Shown here in pieces: positions 63,078 through 64,000 of a stretch of DNA of 64,000 nucleotides (position 1 is the first letter of the stretch; every line of letters begins with the position of its first letter). The notes beneath the pieces were generated by a model. It saw only the letters and a list, made by a program, of their open reading frames with translations. It was not told where the DNA came from and searched no databases. This DNA comes from a gamma proteobacterium symbiont of Stewartia floridana (GTDB lineage Bacteria; Pseudomonadota; Gammaproteobacteria; Chromatiales; Chromatiaceae): assembly GCA_003676145.1 (NCBI GenBank), contig NAUB01000024.1, positions 310,001-374,000 on the forward strand, read 5' to 3'. The translations under genes and the position numbers were made by a program.

Positions 63078-63719
63078 TCAATGCTTCCAGTTGACGAAAT
63101 TCTTCAGCAGGCGCAAGCCGTCATCCGCACTCTTTTCCGGATGAAATTGCACGGCAAACAGATTCTCCCGGGCAATGGCGCTGGCAAAACTGACCCCGTA
63201 ATCGGTGGTCGCGGCAATCAGATCCTGCTGTTCCGGGTCGACATAATAGCTGTGCACAAAATAGAAACGGCTATCCTGGTCGATACCCTGCCAGAGCGGG
63301 TGGTCGCTCTGTCGGTTGACTTTGTTCCAGCCCATATGCGGGATCTTCAACGCCTCGCCATCCGGGGCCACGCCACCGGGAAAGTGCCTTACCTGACCGG
63401 CAAACAGTCCCAGCAGTTCGGTACCGCCATTCTCCTCACTCTTTTCGAGCAGCACCTGCTGCCCCATACAGATACCAAGAAACGGTTTACTGTTGGCTGC
63501 CTGCAGAACCGCCCGGTTGAGATGGTGATCGGAGATGGCCGCCATGCAGTCCCTGGCAGCGCCCTGACCGGGGAATACCACCCGGTCCGAATTCAGAATC
63601 AACTCAGGATCATCGGTAACCAGTACCTCATCCCGGGCAGATGCAACATGCTCAACCGCTTTGGCGACTGAGCGCAGATTTCCCATACCGTAGTCGATGA
63701 CGGTGATACGCTGTGACAT
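63078..63719 (-). CDS. hisH: Imidazole glycerol phosphate synthase, glutaminase subunit
   Basis: The 213-residue protein has the class-I amidotransferase triad: Cys in 'FLGICMGQQVLLEKSEE', and His/Glu in 'FAVQFHPEKSADDGL'. 'VIDYGMGNLRSVAKAVEHV' is the HisH opening. It makes ammonia from glutamine for HisF. It starts 23 bp after hisB ends. Confidence 0.95.
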   Translation of the reverse strand: MSQRITVIDYGMGNLRSVAKAVEHVASARDEVLVTDDPELILNSDRVVFPGQGAARDCMAAISDHHLNRAVLQAANSKPFLGICMGQQVLLEKSEENGGTELLGLFAGQVRHFPGGVAPDGEALKIPHMGWNKVNRQSDHPLWQGIDQDSRFYFVHSYYVDPEQQDLIAATTDYGVSFASAIARENLFAVQFHPEKSADDGLRLLKNFVNWKH

Positions 63720-63742
63720 CTTGATACCTGTGAAGCGTTTCT

Positions 63743-64000
63743 TTACAGAGAGCCCTTGGTCGAGGGTATTTGCTCAGCCATGCGTGGATCCGGCTCCAGC
63801 GCAAAGCGCAACGCCCGACCTAACGCCTTGAAGATCGTCTCTGCCTGGTGGTGCGCATTTGTACCACGCAGGTTGTCGATGTGCAGGGTGATACCCGCGT
63901 GGTTGACCAGCGCCTGAAAAAACTCCTGAAACAGGTCAACATCGAACTCGCCGATTCGGCCACGGGTGAACACCACTTCGTAGACCAGCCCCGGTCGTCC
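63743..64000 (-). CDS. hisB: Imidazoleglycerol-phosphate dehydratase, C-terminal part
   Basis: The gene runs off the right edge. The 85 visible residues begin [20 protein letters not shown] and contain '[20 protein letters not shown]', the second metal-binding HH/E motif of HisB, and end '[16 protein letters not shown]', the usual terminus. It converts IGP to imidazole-acetol phosphate. The absence of an N-terminal phosphatase domain cannot be judged here. It precedes hisH by 23 bp. Confidence 0.93.
   Translation of the reverse strand, partial: GRPGLVYEVVFTRGRIGEFDVDLFQEFFQALVNHAGITLHIDNLRGTNAHHQAETIFKALGRALRFALEPDPRMAEQIPSTKGSL

Overview
The window reads as a chromosomal segment of a gammaproteobacterium of the Chromatiales / sulfur-oxidiser type, for example a free-living or symbiotic Sedimenticola- or Thiodiazotropha-like organism. 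That placement is inference. It rests on a his operon running directly into tatABC, a DsrE-like protein, a ten-haem cytochrome, a periplasmic rhodanese, RND efflux and moderate GC. No rRNA or other marker gene in view settles the taxonomy.

Positions 1 to about 13,516 are the right-hand part of an integrated phage-like or satellite-like element. From the right end it holds a 48-bp copy of the 3' half of tRNA-Ile2(CAT) (attachment scar), a tyrosine integrase, an AT-rich unknown gene, an AlpA-type regulator, a Toprim/DUF3987 replication protein, a small Thr/Ala-rich protein, a terminase small subunit, a 1344-residue HExxH 'large polyvalent' protein, a PD-(D/E)XK-like protein with an unknown partner, and small unknown genes that run off the left edge. 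No large terminase, portal or capsid gene is in view. The only rightward block is a small ribbon-helix-helix gene followed by three compact, promoter-plus-terminator RNA genes (about 946-1405). Two of these are diverged copies of each other and display an anticodon-arm-like 7-nt loop. I consider this RNA cluster the most novel object in the window.

Positions 13.5-31 kb are accessory chromosome: an IS-end relic, secreted proteins, a type IV AbiE toxin-antitoxin pair, DUF2164 plus YajD, an exported hydrolase-like protein whose triad positions are all substituted, a WD40-cytochrome c fusion, a large metalloprotease-like protein with an HExxxH motif and a cysteine-rich tail, a DsrE-like secreted protein, a MITE-like palindromic element and a PKD-decahaem cytochrome with an FNR-like site upstream.

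Positions 31.8-49.4 kb hold a transporter and a Tat-exported aldo/keto reductase. Next is a tightly packed four-gene operon (TolC-like/TIM-barrel fusion, HlyD adaptor, TackOD1 zinc protein with a degenerate GGDEF domain, processive GT2) that looks like an exopolysaccharide synthesis and export machine. It is followed by an RND efflux operon with its TetR regulator and four matching operators, a periplasmic rhodanese, a TMEM143-like membrane protein, and a divergent LysR/MFS pair.

Positions 49.7-64 kb hold a TonB receptor / YfiR / hybrid kinase signalling trio, small envelope proteins, a sigma-54 activator without a sensor domain, a CysB-like LysR regulator, a pentapeptide-repeat protein, and the leftward hisB-hisH-hisA-hisF-hisI-hisE-tatA-tatB-tatC cluster. 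TatC carries an unusual acidic C-terminal extension ending in a FimV-like motif. The tat genes sit in the same window as a clear Tat substrate (the aldo/keto reductase).
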